Positions 41,854 through 49,570 are shown, counted from the first letter of the stretch. The stretch: DNA of 64,000 nt from Eubacterium sp. 1001713B170207_170306_E7 (GCF_015547515.1 NZ_JADMVE010000006.1:142609-206608); one strand, 5' to 3'. Notes: generated by a model from the letters alone, not told the origin. Numbers and translations: made by a program.

Positions 41854-41925
41854 TTTTTCTGGAAGCTGGGGAACCAAAAGAGGACGCAGCGCGCCGTCCT
41901 CTTTCCACAGCGGATTCCAGAAAAA
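41854..41925 (+). promoter_or_regulatory. nested stem structure upstream of XRE gene
   Basis: TTTTTCTGGAA (41854-41864) pairs perfectly with TTCCAGAAAAA (41915-41925). Inside it AAAGAGGACG (41877-41886) pairs perfectly with CGTCCTCTTT (41895-41904). The element ends 20 bp before the XRE start codon and close to its ribosome-binding site, and it directly follows a terminator. A regulatory leader is likely; I recognise no known riboswitch. Confidence 0.5.
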
Positions 41926-41945
41926 TATAGATAGGGGAAAGAAAC

Positions 41946-42284
41946 ATGCAGCCACTCGATCACAAGGCCATCGGCCTAAGAATCCGTAAACAAAGAACCT
42001 TTTTAAACATGTCCCGCGACGAATTGGCCCGTAAAATTGGGATCACACCCACATTTTTAGCCGATATCGAGCTGGGGACAAAAGGCTTCTCATTAAAAAG
42101 CCTGAACCGCTTCTGTGACATTTTAAAAATGTCTGCCGATGCCATTCTCTACGGCCCAAAGGAATACATGGGGACAAAGTACGCATCGCTGCTGGAGCTT
42201 CTGGAACGCTGCCCGGCCGACAAGGGGAAATATGCAGAAGAAATCCTGACATTGTACTTACGCAGCCATGATCCGGTAGAATAA
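41946..42284 (+). CDS. XRE-family transcriptional regulator
   Basis: This 112-aa protein has an N-terminal HTH (IGLRIRKQRTFLNMSRDELARKIGITPTFLADIELGTKGFSLKSLNRFCDILKMSADAILYG). A short C-terminal helix pair may allow dimerisation. It lies near attR outside the core phage modules and converges on the response-regulator gene with a shared terminator. The targets are unknown. The ATG follows GGGGAAAGAAAC. Confidence 0.8.
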   Translation: MQPLDHKAIGLRIRKQRTFLNMSRDELARKIGITPTFLADIELGTKGFSLKSLNRFCDILKMSADAILYGPKEYMGTKYASLLELLERCPADKGKYAEEILTLYLRSHDPVE

Positions 42285-42288
42285 AAAA

Positions 42289-42310
42289 AGCCGCCTTTAA
42301 TCAGGCGGCT
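42289..42310. terminator. bidirectional terminator between XRE and response-regulator genes
   Basis: AGCCGCC (42289-42295) and GGCGGCT (42304-42310) form a 7-bp stem with an 8-nt loop. An A-run upstream gives a T-run for the minus-strand gene. On the plus strand GGCTTT follows, a weaker tail. Confidence 0.75.
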
Positions 42311-42321
42311 GGCTTTCAGTT

Positions 42322-43092
42322 TTAAAATAGTTTCATAATAATTTCAGAAATAGTGCAAAAAGAAGCTATAAACTCGGTAGCGTTAAAAAGATTATTTACT
42401 GACTGAGAAATTTTACTTTTTTTATTTTCTTTAATGGAGTTGTTTGTTTCGTTTAATAAACACTCTAGATTATTAATTTTTATTAATGTATCGGTAGTAA
42501 GGGAACTAGCATTTGATTTGATTATTTTCAGTTCACGCTGCATATCGACAATAGAGACGCAAAGTAGTTGAAGTGTCTCTTCATATTTTGGAGACTCCAA
42601 CAAATTGAGCATTGTAAACATATTTTCATGAATTTTATGATACCTCTCATCTAATTCATTTCTATCATCAAAAAGACAATAATAATTTTCTAATGACTGG
42701 AATAGAGCGCTAGGAAAATTATAGGGATTGTAATCTTCTTTAAAAAAGTAATCAACGGAGCTGTCGCTGGTGAACCATTCCACAACTTCTGGTAAAGTAG
42801 AATTGGTTAGAGTTACTATTTTTAGATCGGGTGAAATTTCTCTCAATTTGTGGAATAAAGCTAATCCGGTAGTCCACCCTCCATGAGATTCAATAGTGCT
42901 GAAAAGATGTTCCGTGTCATTCATATGAATATCAACCACAACAGCATCTAGTTCATGAGATTTAACATAAATAATCAATTCTGAGATTGAATTAAAAACT
43001 TTTGGTATAAAACCATACAATTGTAGTTTCTCTGAATATTGATAAGCACGAAATAAATCGTCATCTAAAAGACCAATTTTATAAGAGTACAT
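42322..43092 (-). CDS. orphan response-regulator receiver protein with helical C-terminus
   Basis: This 256-aa protein has an N-terminal receiver domain (about 1-130). The acidic pair is in IGLLDDD, the phospho-acceptor Asp in VVVDIHMND, the Thr switch in VTLTNST and the conserved Lys in YFFKEDY. The C-terminal ~120 residues are helical with coiled-coil character and a hydrophobic end (NATEFIASFCTISEIIMKLF). No DNA-binding or enzymatic output domain is recognised. No kinase is adjacent. The gene is very AT-rich compared with its neighbours, and it is probably a recently acquired accessory gene. Confidence 0.75.
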   Translation of the reverse strand: MYSYKIGLLDDDLFRAYQYSEKLQLYGFIPKVFNSISELIIYVKSHELDAVVVDIHMNDTEHLFSTIESHGGWTTGLALFHKLREISPDLKIVTLTNSTLPEVVEWFTSDSSVDYFFKEDYNPYNFPSALFQSLENYYCLFDDRNELDERYHKIHENMFTMLNLLESPKYEETLQLLCVSIVDMQRELKIIKSNASSLTTDTLIKINNLECLLNETNNSIKENKKSKISQSVNNLFNATEFIASFCTISEIIMKLF

Positions 43093-43409
43093 GTAATCTT
43101 CCGTTCGTTATTTTTGTTTTAATACAATTATAATAGAGATATAAAAAAAAATAAATAAAAAAATATCTACATTATTATATATATATTGTTTACAGGTTTT
43201 GTTGATGAATATATCCGCTTTAAAAATCAACTTTCTTCTACTATACAATATATATAATATATATAATAAAAAATTTATTTATATTTTTGCCCGAGATTTG
43301 CCCTGTAGATTTTATAATGATATGTAAGGTAAGATGTACTTGTGACGGATATACCCTTGAAAACAAGCCATTTCTGAGCACCTTGAAACTTTGATAAACA
43401 CTCTTTTCC
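43093..43409. other. AT-rich non-coding region at the prophage right end
   Basis: This 317-bp stretch is strongly AT-rich with TATATA runs. A TATAAT-like -10 for the response-regulator gene lies near 43122-43128 on the minus strand, with a poor -35. The part next to attR would carry integrase arm sites, but no clear direct repeats could be named. No gene is supported. Confidence 0.6.
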
Positions 43410-43454
43410 TAAGGTGGGGGTCTCCGGTTCGAATCCGGACAAGGGCTCCATCAA
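43410..43454 (+). repeat. attR
   Basis: This is the right copy of the 45-bp repeat identical to 7393-7437, a 3' tRNA-Thr fragment only. The sequence upstream is phage and does not complete a tRNA, so this copy is not a functional gene. Confidence 0.97.
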
Positions 43455-43463
43455 ATGAACTTG

Positions 43464-43488
43464 AACAGCTGCAAGCAGCTGTTTTTTT
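43464..43488 (+). terminator. original host terminator of tRNA-Thr, now beyond attR
   Basis: AACAGCTGC-AA-GCAGCTGTT forms a perfect 9-bp stem followed by a run of T. It lies 14 bp after the tRNA CCA end in attR, so before integration it would have ended the tRNA transcript. The rest of 43489-43711 shows no gene or further signal. Confidence 0.75.
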
Positions 43489-43711
43489 ATTGCTCCGGGG
43501 CATGATGGCCCGGCTCAGGCGGTGGCCTTAAAAACCGGGGCCGGACCTTCTGCCGGTGTTTAAACCCCTGGTCCAGCGGGTATAATCATAACGAACACAC
43601 AGACCTCTTATTTTAACGAACCATTCACTCTCCCAATTTTCTCTTTGCGAAGCCCTGGCCGGATGGCTGGGGCTTCGTTTCTTAAGAAAACGGGTTTTTC
43701 CTTAAGGTGAT

Positions 43712-43740
43712 TTGACAAAGGACGCCGACTAGGGTATACT
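43712..43740 (+). promoter_or_regulatory. promoter of the cold-shock gene
   Basis: TTGACA (43712-43717), 17 bp, TATACT (43735-43740). Transcription should start near 43747, leaving a leader of about 155 nt. Confidence 0.75.
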
Positions 43741-43772
43741 AAGAATGTATTTAAGAGAGTATCAATTGATTT

Positions 43773-43857
43773 CACATATTTTTGCAAGTCGTTTTTGTCT
43801 ACTTAAGTTCAATGTAAGCTTGGTGACAAGAGGGTTTGCAAAAATATGTGTTTTTTT
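43773..43857 (+). promoter_or_regulatory. long-range hairpin with U-tract in cold-shock leader
   Basis: CACATATTTTTGCAA (43773-43787) is perfectly complementary to TTGCAAAAATATGTG (43836-43850), which is followed by seven T. This 15-bp A/T-rich stem with a 48-nt loop looks like a temperature-sensitive terminator or an RNA thermometer in the 5' UTR. Confidence 0.6.
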
Positions 43858-43901
43858 ATTTTACGATTGCGAATATAATATAATTTTCAGGAGGTACCAC
43901 A

Positions 43902-44102
43902 ATGAATAATGGTACAGTTAAATGGTTTAATGGCGATAAAGGTTTTGGTTTCATCTCAAGAGAAGACGGCGACGATGTATTCGTACATTTCTCTTCAATC
44001 ATTGGCGATGGCTTCAAGACTTTAAATGACGGCGACAAAGTAACCTTTGATACCGAACAGGGCCCACGCGGCTTACAGGCAAAGAACGTCTGCTTAGCGT
44101 AG
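43902..44102 (+). CDS. cspA: cold shock protein
   Basis: This 66-aa cold-shock domain RNA chaperone carries RNP1 KGFGFISRE and RNP2 VFVHFSSI, after the usual TVKWFNGDK start. It binds single-stranded nucleic acid and prevents mRNA secondary structure, chiefly after temperature drop or during growth. Strong CAGGAGGTACCAC RBS. The long leader and the terminator at 44126-44154 make a monocistronic unit. Confidence 0.96.
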   Translation: MNNGTVKWFNGDKGFGFISREDGDDVFVHFSSIIGDGFKTLNDGDKVTFDTEQGPRGLQAKNVCLA

Positions 44103-44125
44103 ACTGTCGCGATAAAATGAATTTT

Positions 44126-44154
44126 AAGCCGGATGCTTCCGGCTTATTTTTTTT
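44126..44154 (+). terminator. terminator of cold-shock gene
   Basis: AAGCCGGA-TGCT-TCCGGCTT-like 8-bp stem followed by TATTTTTTTT. Confidence 0.85.
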
Positions 44155-44190
44155 ATCCCCAATTTTATTTAAGTTTTGGAAGAAAAAAGC

Positions 44191-44219
44191 TTGAAACCCC
44201 CCGGATGCTATTGTATAAT
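44191..44219 (+). promoter_or_regulatory. tuf promoter
   Basis: TTGAAA (44191-44196), 17 bp, TATAAT (44214-44219), about 90 bp before the tuf start codon. Confidence 0.8.
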
Positions 44220-44312
44220 ATGCTGAGTGAAGCCGTCCGGAATATGGAAAAAACGGCGCGCATCAAATCGTATCTATTAAAATTAATTTATAATCTTTAA
44301 GGAGATAACAAA

Positions 44313-45506
44313 ATGGCTAAAGAAAAATTTGAAAGATCCAAACCACATGTTAACATTGGGACCATCGGTCACGTTGACCACGGTAAAACAACATTAACCG
44401 CTGCAATCACCACCGTCTTAAACAAACGCTTCGGAACCGGTGAAGCTGTAGCTTTCGACAACATCGATAAAGCACCAGAAGAAAGAGAACGTGGAATCAC
44501 CATCTCAACCGCCCACGTTGAATATGAAACCGACGCTCGTCACTACGCACATGTTGACTGCCCGGGCCATGCCGACTACGTTAAAAACATGATCACCGGC
44601 GCAGCCCAGATGGACGGCGCGATCTTAGTAGTATCCGCAGCCGACGGCCCAATGCCGCAGACCCGTGAACACATCCTGTTAAGCCGCCAGGTCGGCGTAC
44701 CTTACATCATCGTATTCTTAAACAAAGCCGACATGGTCGACGATGAAGAATTATTAGAACTCGTTGAAATGGAAGTACGTGAACTGTTAGACGAATACGA
44801 ATTCCCAGGAGACGACACACCAATCGTTATCGGATCCGCTTTAAAAGCCCTGGAAGATCCAGACGGCGAATGGGGCGACAAGATCGTCGAACTGATGAAA
44901 GAAGTGGATGCCTACATCCCAGAACCAGAACGTGACACCGACAAACCTTTCTTAATGCCAGTGGAAGACGTGTTCTCCATCACCGGCCGTGGTACCGTTG
45001 CAACCGGTAGAGTAGAACGTGGGATCGTACACGTTGGGGACGAAGTTGAAATCGTAGGGATCCATGAAATCAAGAAAACCGTTGTAACCGGGATTGAAAT
45101 GTTCCGTAAGCTGTTAGATGAAGGCCGCTCCGGCGACAACATCGGCGCGCTGTTACGTGGGATCGACCGTACCATGATCGAACGTGGACAGGTACTGGCA
45201 AAACCAGGCTCCATCCACCCACACACCCACTTCACCGCCCAGGTCTACGTACTGACCAAAGAAGAAGGCGGCCGTCATACCCCATTCTTCGATGGCTACA
45301 GACCACAGTTCTACTTCAGAACAACCGACGTAACCGGTAATATCAAACTGCCAGAAGGCGTTGAAATGGTAATGCCAGGGGATAACGTAGAAATGGAAAT
45401 CACCCTGATCACCCCAATCGCGATCGAAGAAGGTTTACGTTTCGCGATCCGTGAAGGCGGCCGTACCGTAGGTTCCGGCGCCGTTGCGAAGATTATCACG
45501 GACTGA
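44313..45506 (+). CDS. tuf: elongation factor Tu
   Basis: This 397-aa translation GTPase delivers aminoacyl-tRNA to the ribosomal A site. G-motifs are visible: GHVDHGKTT (P-loop), GITIS switch I, DCPGHADY and NKAD. Domains 2 and 3 are complete, and the C-terminus is [11 protein letters not shown]. Codon use is strongly optimised. It has its own promoter and terminator. In the uninterrupted chromosome it would be near the tRNA-Tyr/tRNA-Thr cluster, an order seen in other Bacillota. Confidence 0.98.
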   Translation: MAKEKFERSKPHVNIGTIGHVDHGKTTLTAAITTVLNKRFGTGEAVAFDNIDKAPEERERGITISTAHVEYETDARHYAHVDCPGHADYVKNMITGAAQMDGAILVVSAADGPMPQTREHILLSRQVGVPYIIVFLNKADMVDDEELLELVEMEVRELLDEYEFPGDDTPIVIGSALKALEDPDGEWGDKIVELMKEVDAYIPEPERDTDKPFLMPVEDVFSITGRGTVATGRVERGIVHVGDEVEIVGIHEIKKTVVTGIEMFRKLLDEGRSGDNIGALLRGIDRTMIERGQVLAKPGSIHPHTHFTAQVYVLTKEEGGRHTPFFDGYRPQFYFRTTDVTGNIKLPEGVEMVMPGDNVEMEITLITPIAIEEGLRFAIREGGRTVGSGAVAKIITD

Positions 45507-45555
45507 CGCTGAGTCCGAATTTCGTGGAAATAATAAGCATAAAATAAAATTAAAA

Positions 45556-45587
45556 GGATCCGGCTTTTGCGAGCCGGATCCTTTTTT
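45556..45587. terminator. bidirectional terminator between tuf and GNAT genes
   Basis: GGATCCGGCT-TTTGCG-AGCCGGATCC is a perfect 10-bp stem with TTTTTT on the plus side and AAAA on the minus side, so it can serve both convergent genes. Confidence 0.9.
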
Positions 45588-45599
45588 AATGGAAAATTC

Positions 45600-46055
45600 T
45601 TAGTTCCCGATTCTCAGTTCCTTCGCCATCCGCACATGGCCGATTCCGAGCTCCATGAAGGGTTCGCTCACAGTGGCGTACCCCTGCTTGTGGTAAAAGG
45701 CTTCGGCGGTCTGTCTGGCGTTGAGGATCATGCGGGTATAGCCCTGGGTGGCGGCAAAGCTTTCGGCAAAGGCGACGAGCTTCGCGCCGAGGTGCTGTCC
45801 CTGGAGGGCCGTGTCCACGGCCACCTGGCGCATCTGGAGGGTGGCGCTGTCCTTTGGGATGAGCACCAGCACTGCGGCCAGCGCCGGGCCCTTGAAAATG
45901 CCGAGGTGGTAATCGTCTTTTTCGCCGCTCAGGTCCTCGTCGTACAGGCTCAGGCCCAGAGGCCTGCGCAGCAGCCTGTCCCTCAGGGCAAGGGCCTGGT
46001 CGTAATCGTCGGAGCCGTAGGCGATGATTTTTCGTAGGGTTAAATTTGCAAACAT
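45600..46055 (-). CDS. GNAT family N-acetyltransferase
   Basis: This 151-aa acetyl-CoA-dependent acyltransferase has motif A (QMRQVAVDTALQGQHLGAKLV) and the final AEAFYHKQGYATVSE segment. Features resemble ElaA-type acetyltransferases. The substrate cannot be read from sequence. The start ATG 46055 has a CAAAGGAGATCCC site. It is convergent with tuf and adjoins the repeat block. Confidence 0.85.
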   Translation of the reverse strand: MFANLTLRKIIAYGSDDYDQALALRDRLLRRPLGLSLYDEDLSGEKDDYHLGIFKGPALAAVLVLIPKDSATLQMRQVAVDTALQGQHLGAKLVAFAESFAATQGYTRMILNARQTAEAFYHKQGYATVSEPFMELGIGHVRMAKELRIGN

Positions 46056-46097
46056 GGGGATCTCCTTTGATGATAAGGTGTTTTCATTATACCACAG

Positions 46098-46220
46098 CGC
46101 CCGGACGGTTCATAACGCAAAAATCAAAAGGCGGCCCATGCGTTATGAGAAAAGGCTGGAACCCGCATGGACAGGGGGCTTGAGCCCACGAAAAAGTCAT
46201 AACACCCATAACGCAGCCAA
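46098..46220 (-). repeat. second repeat family, left inverted copy
   Basis: Read on the minus strand, this ~120-bp sequence (GTGTTATGACTTTTTCGTG ... TCATAACGC) aligns well along its length with 47095-47220 on the plus strand. Motifs GCGTTATG and CATAACGC recur, giving internal palindromes. The two copies face each other around the tandem palindromic repeats. Confidence 0.65.
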
Positions 46221-46344
46221 TACGCCGCGTTTTTGGCCGGAGAAATGAGCGGCGGGTGTTGAAAGCGCGGACCCGGCGTATTATGATTTGAAAGGTTGTA
46301 AACCGAAAAGGAACTTCCGATGCGTTAGGGAAGTGGCGGAGCCC

Positions 46345-46533
46345 GAGACTACGCCTTTTATCCAGATAAGGAAAAAGGGCCAGGCGCTTTGGAGGACGGC
46401 CGAAAATCGAGCCGCCTTATCGGAGCAGCCGGACACCTGTGAGATAAAGCGTCAACCTTAATGAGGAAGATACGGTTGTGCGTGCAGTGCCCGCAGGCCG
46501 CTTTTTGCTTCCTTAGGTAAAAGGCTTCGTCTC
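46345..46533 (+). repeat. palindromic dispersed repeat, copy 2 (tandem unit 1)
   Basis: This 189-bp copy starts GAGACTACGCCTTTTATCC and ends AAAAGGCTTCGTCTC, with long inverted termini as in copy 1. It is nearly identical to copy 3, and the start-to-start distance to copy 3 is 219 bp, so the linker TTGAGGTTTTGACACGGTGT is part of the tandem unit. Confidence 0.85.
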
Positions 46534-46563
46534 TTGAGGTTTTGACACGGTGTGGCGGGGTCC

Positions 46564-46752
46564 GAGACTACGCCTTTTATCCAGATAAGGAAAAAGGGCC
46601 AGGCGCTTTGGAGGACGGCCGAAAATCGAGCCGCCTTATCGGAGCAGCCGGACACCTGTGAGATAAAGCGTCAACTTTAATGAAGAAGATAGCGTTGTGC
46701 GTGCAGTGCCCGTAGGCCGCTTTTTGCTTCCTTAGGTAAAAGGCTTCGTCTC
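46564..46752 (+). repeat. palindromic dispersed repeat, copy 3 (tandem unit 2)
   Basis: This 189-bp copy differs from copy 2 by only a few bases (for example GATACGGTT versus GATAGCGTT). It is followed by the same linker and then copy 4, again 219 bp start to start. High identity suggests recent tandem duplication or homogenisation. Confidence 0.85.
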
Positions 46753-46782
46753 TTGAGGTTTTGACACGGTGTGACGGGGCCC

Positions 46783-47031
46783 GAGACTACGCCTTTTATC
46801 CAGATAAGGAAAAAGGGCCAGGTGCAAGCCGGGAGCAAGGGCGACCGGCGCTCTCAGTGCTGCTGCGAAGCGGCAGCAACCGAAAAGGGACCCGGACGCG
46901 TTAGGGAACACAGCTGATCCACGCAGCCGGACACCTGTGAGATAAAGCGTCGACTTTAATGAGGAAGATAGCGTTGTGCGTGCAGTGCCCGCAGGCCGCT
47001 TTTTGCTTCCTCAGGTAAAAGACTTCGTCTC
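46783..47031 (+). repeat. palindromic dispersed repeat, copy 4 (tandem unit 3, longer middle)
   Basis: Both termini match copies 2 and 3, but the 249-bp element has a different internal part. A hairpin-rich segment including GCTGCTGCGAAGCGGCAGC replaces the usual middle. The right half (CAGCCGGACACCTGTG onward) returns to consensus. This shows that ends are conserved while the centre can be exchanged. Confidence 0.8.
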
Positions 47032-47094
47032 TCGTGTTTCTTTGGTCGTGAAATTTTCCATCCTTCATTTTCCGTTTGCTAAAATGCCCCCGGT

Positions 47095-47220
47095 TCTGCG
47101 CTTTATGTGTGTTATGACTTTTTGGTGTGCTCAAAGCCTGTGTTCATGCGGCTTCCAGCGGTTTTTCATAACGCAGGCGGGCCTTTCTGAAAAAGGCGTT
47201 ATGTGTTTCTGGGACGCTGA
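47095..47220 (+). repeat. second repeat family, right copy
   Basis: This is the plus-strand copy of the repeat at 46098-46220, with GTGTTATGACTTTTTGGTG and TCATAACGCAGG, ending near GGCGTTATGTG. Together the two form an inverted pair about 1 kb apart. The gap between it and the S10 promoter contains no gene. Confidence 0.65.
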
Positions 47221-47327
47221 AGCCAGGGGTGCGTTACTGTGGGAAAGTATCATTCCTTAAGGCTTTCTTAATTGTAAACGTCTTTTCATAAAGTCTTTAA
47301 AAAAATATGTTTATTTCTGCAAAAAGC

Positions 47328-47356
47328 TTGCAACGGAGCGTTCGGGCATGTATAAT
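47328..47356 (+). promoter_or_regulatory. S10 operon promoter
   Basis: TTGCAA (47328-47333), 17 bp, TATAAT (47351-47356), about 225 bp before rpsJ. Confidence 0.8.
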
Positions 47357-47389
47357 AGACAAGGTTGACTATCTGCGATGAGATGGGAA

Positions 47390-47488
47390 GTTGCTGTTAC
47401 TAATTCAGGTAATTCCCATGGAGTATGTCACGATCACAGAATCGGACGACAACCCCTTGAAACCGGCTGTTTCAGGCCGCTTTTTTTT
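47390..47488 (+). promoter_or_regulatory. S10 operon leader with terminator-like hairpin
   Basis: A stem GGGAA/TTCCC lies near 47390-47418. A hairpin CGGCTG-TTT-CAGgCCG at 47464-47479 is followed by TTTTTTTT (47481-47488). This is an intrinsic terminator 95 bp before rpsJ, so the leader probably controls operon expression by attenuation, possibly through a ribosomal protein. No known leader family is recognised with certainty. Confidence 0.6.
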
Positions 47489-47582
47489 AAAAGTTTTAGA
47501 ATGAAACACCCGGCAGAGTTGACAAGGCGGTTGACGTACCTAAATGCTATTGCAAAAAACATACAAGGAGGTAAATTTAGGT

Positions 47583-47891
47583 ATGGCAAAACAAAAAATT
47601 AGAATCAGACTCAAGGCTTTTGATCATCAGTTACTCGATCAATCAGCTGAAAAAATCGTTGAAACGGCGAAGAGAACAGGTGCGAGTGTTTCTGGCCCTA
47701 TTCCGCTTCCGACGGATAAAGAAATCATCACGATTTTAAGAGCGGTTCACAAGTACAAGGATTCCAGAGAACAGTTCGAAATGCGCACACATAAGCGCCT
47801 GATCGACATCTTAAATCCGACACCGAAGACAGTAGACGCTTTAATGCGTTTAAACCTGCCAGCAGGCGTTGATATCGAAATTAAATTATAA
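47583..47891 (+). CDS. rpsJ: 30S ribosomal protein S10
   Basis: This 102-aa protein is the first gene of the S10 operon, a 30S head protein that also acts as NusE in transcription antitermination. The pattern [30 protein letters not shown] and [23 protein letters not shown] is diagnostic. ATG 47583 is used; an in-frame ATG farther upstream would add 13 residues and lies before the AAGGAGGTAAATTTAG site. Confidence 0.98.
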   Translation: MAKQKIRIRLKAFDHQLLDQSAEKIVETAKRTGASVSGPIPLPTDKEIITILRAVHKYKDSREQFEMRTHKRLIDILNPTPKTVDALMRLNLPAGVDIEIKL

Positions 47892-47954
47892 TTTTTAGTC
47901 AACCACACACAATATTATGATCGCGCCGCGATCCAATGATATAGGAGGAAAAAA

Positions 47955-48584
47955 TTGAAAAAAGCAATTATCGGCAAAAAAATTGGTATGACTCAGATTT
48001 TCACAGAAAACGGGACCGTAATCCCGGTAACGGTTGTGGAAGCGGGTCCATGTGTTGTTGTCCAGAAGAAAAATATGGACGTTGACGGTTACGAAGCCAT
48101 TCAGCTCGCTTACGGCGATGTGAAGGAAAAAAGAGTAACCAAACCTTTAAAAGGTCATTATGACAAACACGGTGTTGAATACAAAAAAGTCATCCGTGAA
48201 TTTAAATTAGACGATTACGATGCTTTTGAAACAGGACAGGTCATCAAGGCCGACTTGTTTGAAGCTGGCGACAAGGTTGATATCTCCGGTAAATCCAAAG
48301 GTAAGGGTTTCCAGGGCGTTATCAAGCGTCACGGCCAGTCCAGAGGACCAATGGCCCACGGCTCCAAGTACCACAGAAGCCCAGGCTCCATGGGTGCTTC
48401 CGCTTACCCGGCTCGTGTTATGAAGGGTAAGAAGTTACCAGGTCAGATGGGGAACAAGAATGTTACGGCTTTAAATCTGGAAGTTGTCCAGGTTTCTGCT
48501 GAAGACAATATTCTGCTCATTAAGGGGGCTGTTCCCGGTCCTAGAGGCGCACTGGTTTCCATCAAAAGCAGCGTTAAAGCATAG
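47955..48584 (+). CDS. rplC: 50S ribosomal protein L3
   Basis: This 209-aa early 50S assembly protein contacts the peptidyl-transferase region through its central loop. [14 protein letters not shown] at the N-terminus and GHYHR-region [32 protein letters not shown] are family hallmarks. The start is TTG 47955 behind ATAGGAGGAAAAA. Confidence 0.98.
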   Translation: MKKAIIGKKIGMTQIFTENGTVIPVTVVEAGPCVVVQKKNMDVDGYEAIQLAYGDVKEKRVTKPLKGHYDKHGVEYKKVIREFKLDDYDAFETGQVIKADLFEAGDKVDISGKSKGKGFQGVIKRHGQSRGPMAHGSKYHRSPGSMGASAYPARVMKGKKLPGQMGNKNVTALNLEVVQVSAEDNILLIKGAVPGPRGALVSIKSSVKA

Positions 48585-48613
48585 AATATCTTAGCTTGAA
48601 AGGAGGAATTCAA

Positions 48614-49234
48614 ATGCCAAAAATGGACATCTTAGATGTAAAAGGAAATGTCGTTGGTGACGTGGAACTCAGCGAAAGAGTTTTCGGGATCGAACCCAAC
48701 GAACCGGTTGTACATGAAGTGGTCGTAGCACTGCTTGCAAATAAACGTCAGGGCACTAAAGGCACCTTAACCCGTTCCGAGGTCAGAGGCGGCGGCAGAA
48801 AGCCCTGGAGACAAAAAGGAACGGGCCGCGCACGTGCCGGCACAAGCCGTTCTCCATTATGGGTTGGCGGCGGCGTGATCTTCGCTCCGAAATCCAGAGA
48901 TTACAGCAAGAAGGTTAACAAGAAGGTTCGTAACCTGGCCATGCGTTCTGTTTTCTCAGCGAAGGCTCAGGACAACGAACTCCGCGTTTTGGATCAGCTG
49001 ACAATGGATGCACCGAAGACCAAGGAAATGGTCGGCATCTTAAGCGCGATCAACGCGCCGAAGGCTCTGATCGTTACCGTGGAAAAAGACGATGCGGTTG
49101 TCCGCAGCGCCAACAACATTCAGAAGGTTGCGACCGCGACGGTCAGCGAGCTGAATGTTTATGATATGTTAAAATACGACGTTCTGGTCATGACCAAGGA
49201 CGCTTTAGAAAAAATTGAGGAGGTATACGCATAA
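48614..49234 (+). CDS. rplD: 50S ribosomal protein L4
   Basis: This 206-aa exit-tunnel protein has the loop [24 protein letters not shown] and the C-terminal helical part ([25 protein letters not shown]). In some bacteria L4 autoregulates the S10 operon, which makes the leader terminator interesting. ATG 48614 is used behind GAAAGGAGGAATTCAA. It overlaps rplW by one base. Confidence 0.98.
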   Translation: MPKMDILDVKGNVVGDVELSERVFGIEPNEPVVHEVVVALLANKRQGTKGTLTRSEVRGGGRKPWRQKGTGRARAGTSRSPLWVGGGVIFAPKSRDYSKKVNKKVRNLAMRSVFSAKAQDNELRVLDQLTMDAPKTKEMVGILSAINAPKALIVTVEKDDAVVRSANNIQKVATATVSELNVYDMLKYDVLVMTKDALEKIEEVYA

Positions 49235-49524
49235 TGAAGAATCCTCGCGATATTATCATCCGTCCACTGATCACTGAAAAGAGCATGGATGATAGTGAAT
49301 TCAACCGATATACTTTCGAAGTCGCTAAAAATGCGAACAAAATCGAAATCAAGAATGCCGTTGAAGAAATCTTCGATGTGAAGGTCGAAAAAGTTGCGAC
49401 CATGAACATGAACGGTAAGATGAAGAGAATGGGCCGTTTCGAAGGCAGAAGAAAAAACTGGAAAAAAGCCATCGTTAAACTGACGGAAGACAGCAAGGCC
49501 ATTGAATTCTTCGAAGGCGTATAA
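49234..49524 (+). CDS. rplW: 50S ribosomal protein L23
   Basis: This 96-aa protein sits at the tunnel exit and docks trigger factor and [20 protein letters not shown] and [33 protein letters not shown] are typical. It overlaps rplD by one base, implying coupled translation. Confidence 0.97.
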   Translation: MKNPRDIIIRPLITEKSMDDSEFNRYTFEVAKNANKIEIKNAVEEIFDVKVEKVATMNMNGKMKRMGRFEGRRKNWKKAIVKLTEDSKAIEFFEGV

Positions 49525-49570
49525 GCCTAAGACCCGATAAGCATTTAACACTACAGGAGGTTTGCGAATA

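Larger units (their letters stand above)
7393..43454. mobile_element. integrated siphovirus-type prophage (~36 kb) in tRNA-Thr
   Basis: Perfect 45-bp repeats mark attL (7393-7437) and attR (43410-43454); the unit length is about 36.0 kb. The integrase lies next to attL and points toward it. All modules expected of a temperate HK97-head siphovirus are present in order: lysogeny, early control, replication, late regulator, packaging, head, tail, fibres, lysis and accessory genes. No obviously broken essential gene is seen, so the element may be inducible. Several genes use TTG starts, and composition shifts between modules indicate mosaicism. Confidence 0.97.

Noticed and set aside
43410-43454. 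Possible second tRNA-Thr gene at attR
   Set aside because: Only the 3' 45 bp match. The upstream sequence lacks acceptor, D-arm and anticodon stems.
43312-43503. Minus-strand ORF spanning attR
   Set aside because: It reads through the antisense of a tRNA fragment and a terminator; such ORFs (with GALVRIRTGD-like peptides) arise from tRNA sequence and have no ribosome-binding site.
45567-46037. Plus-strand ORF opposite the GNAT gene
   Set aside because: It overlaps the tuf terminator and has an incoherent translation. The minus-strand GNAT motifs are clear.
46345-47031. CRISPR-like array
   Set aside because: The repeat unit is 189 bp long and palindromic with a 30-bp linker. There are no short repeats with unique spacers and no cas genes.
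46458-47260. Several ORFs inside the repeat block (e.g. 46458-46655, 46901-47134, 46976-47260)
   Set aside because: They follow repeat units, recur in similar form in other copies, and have no RBS; the repeats look like non-coding palindromic elements.
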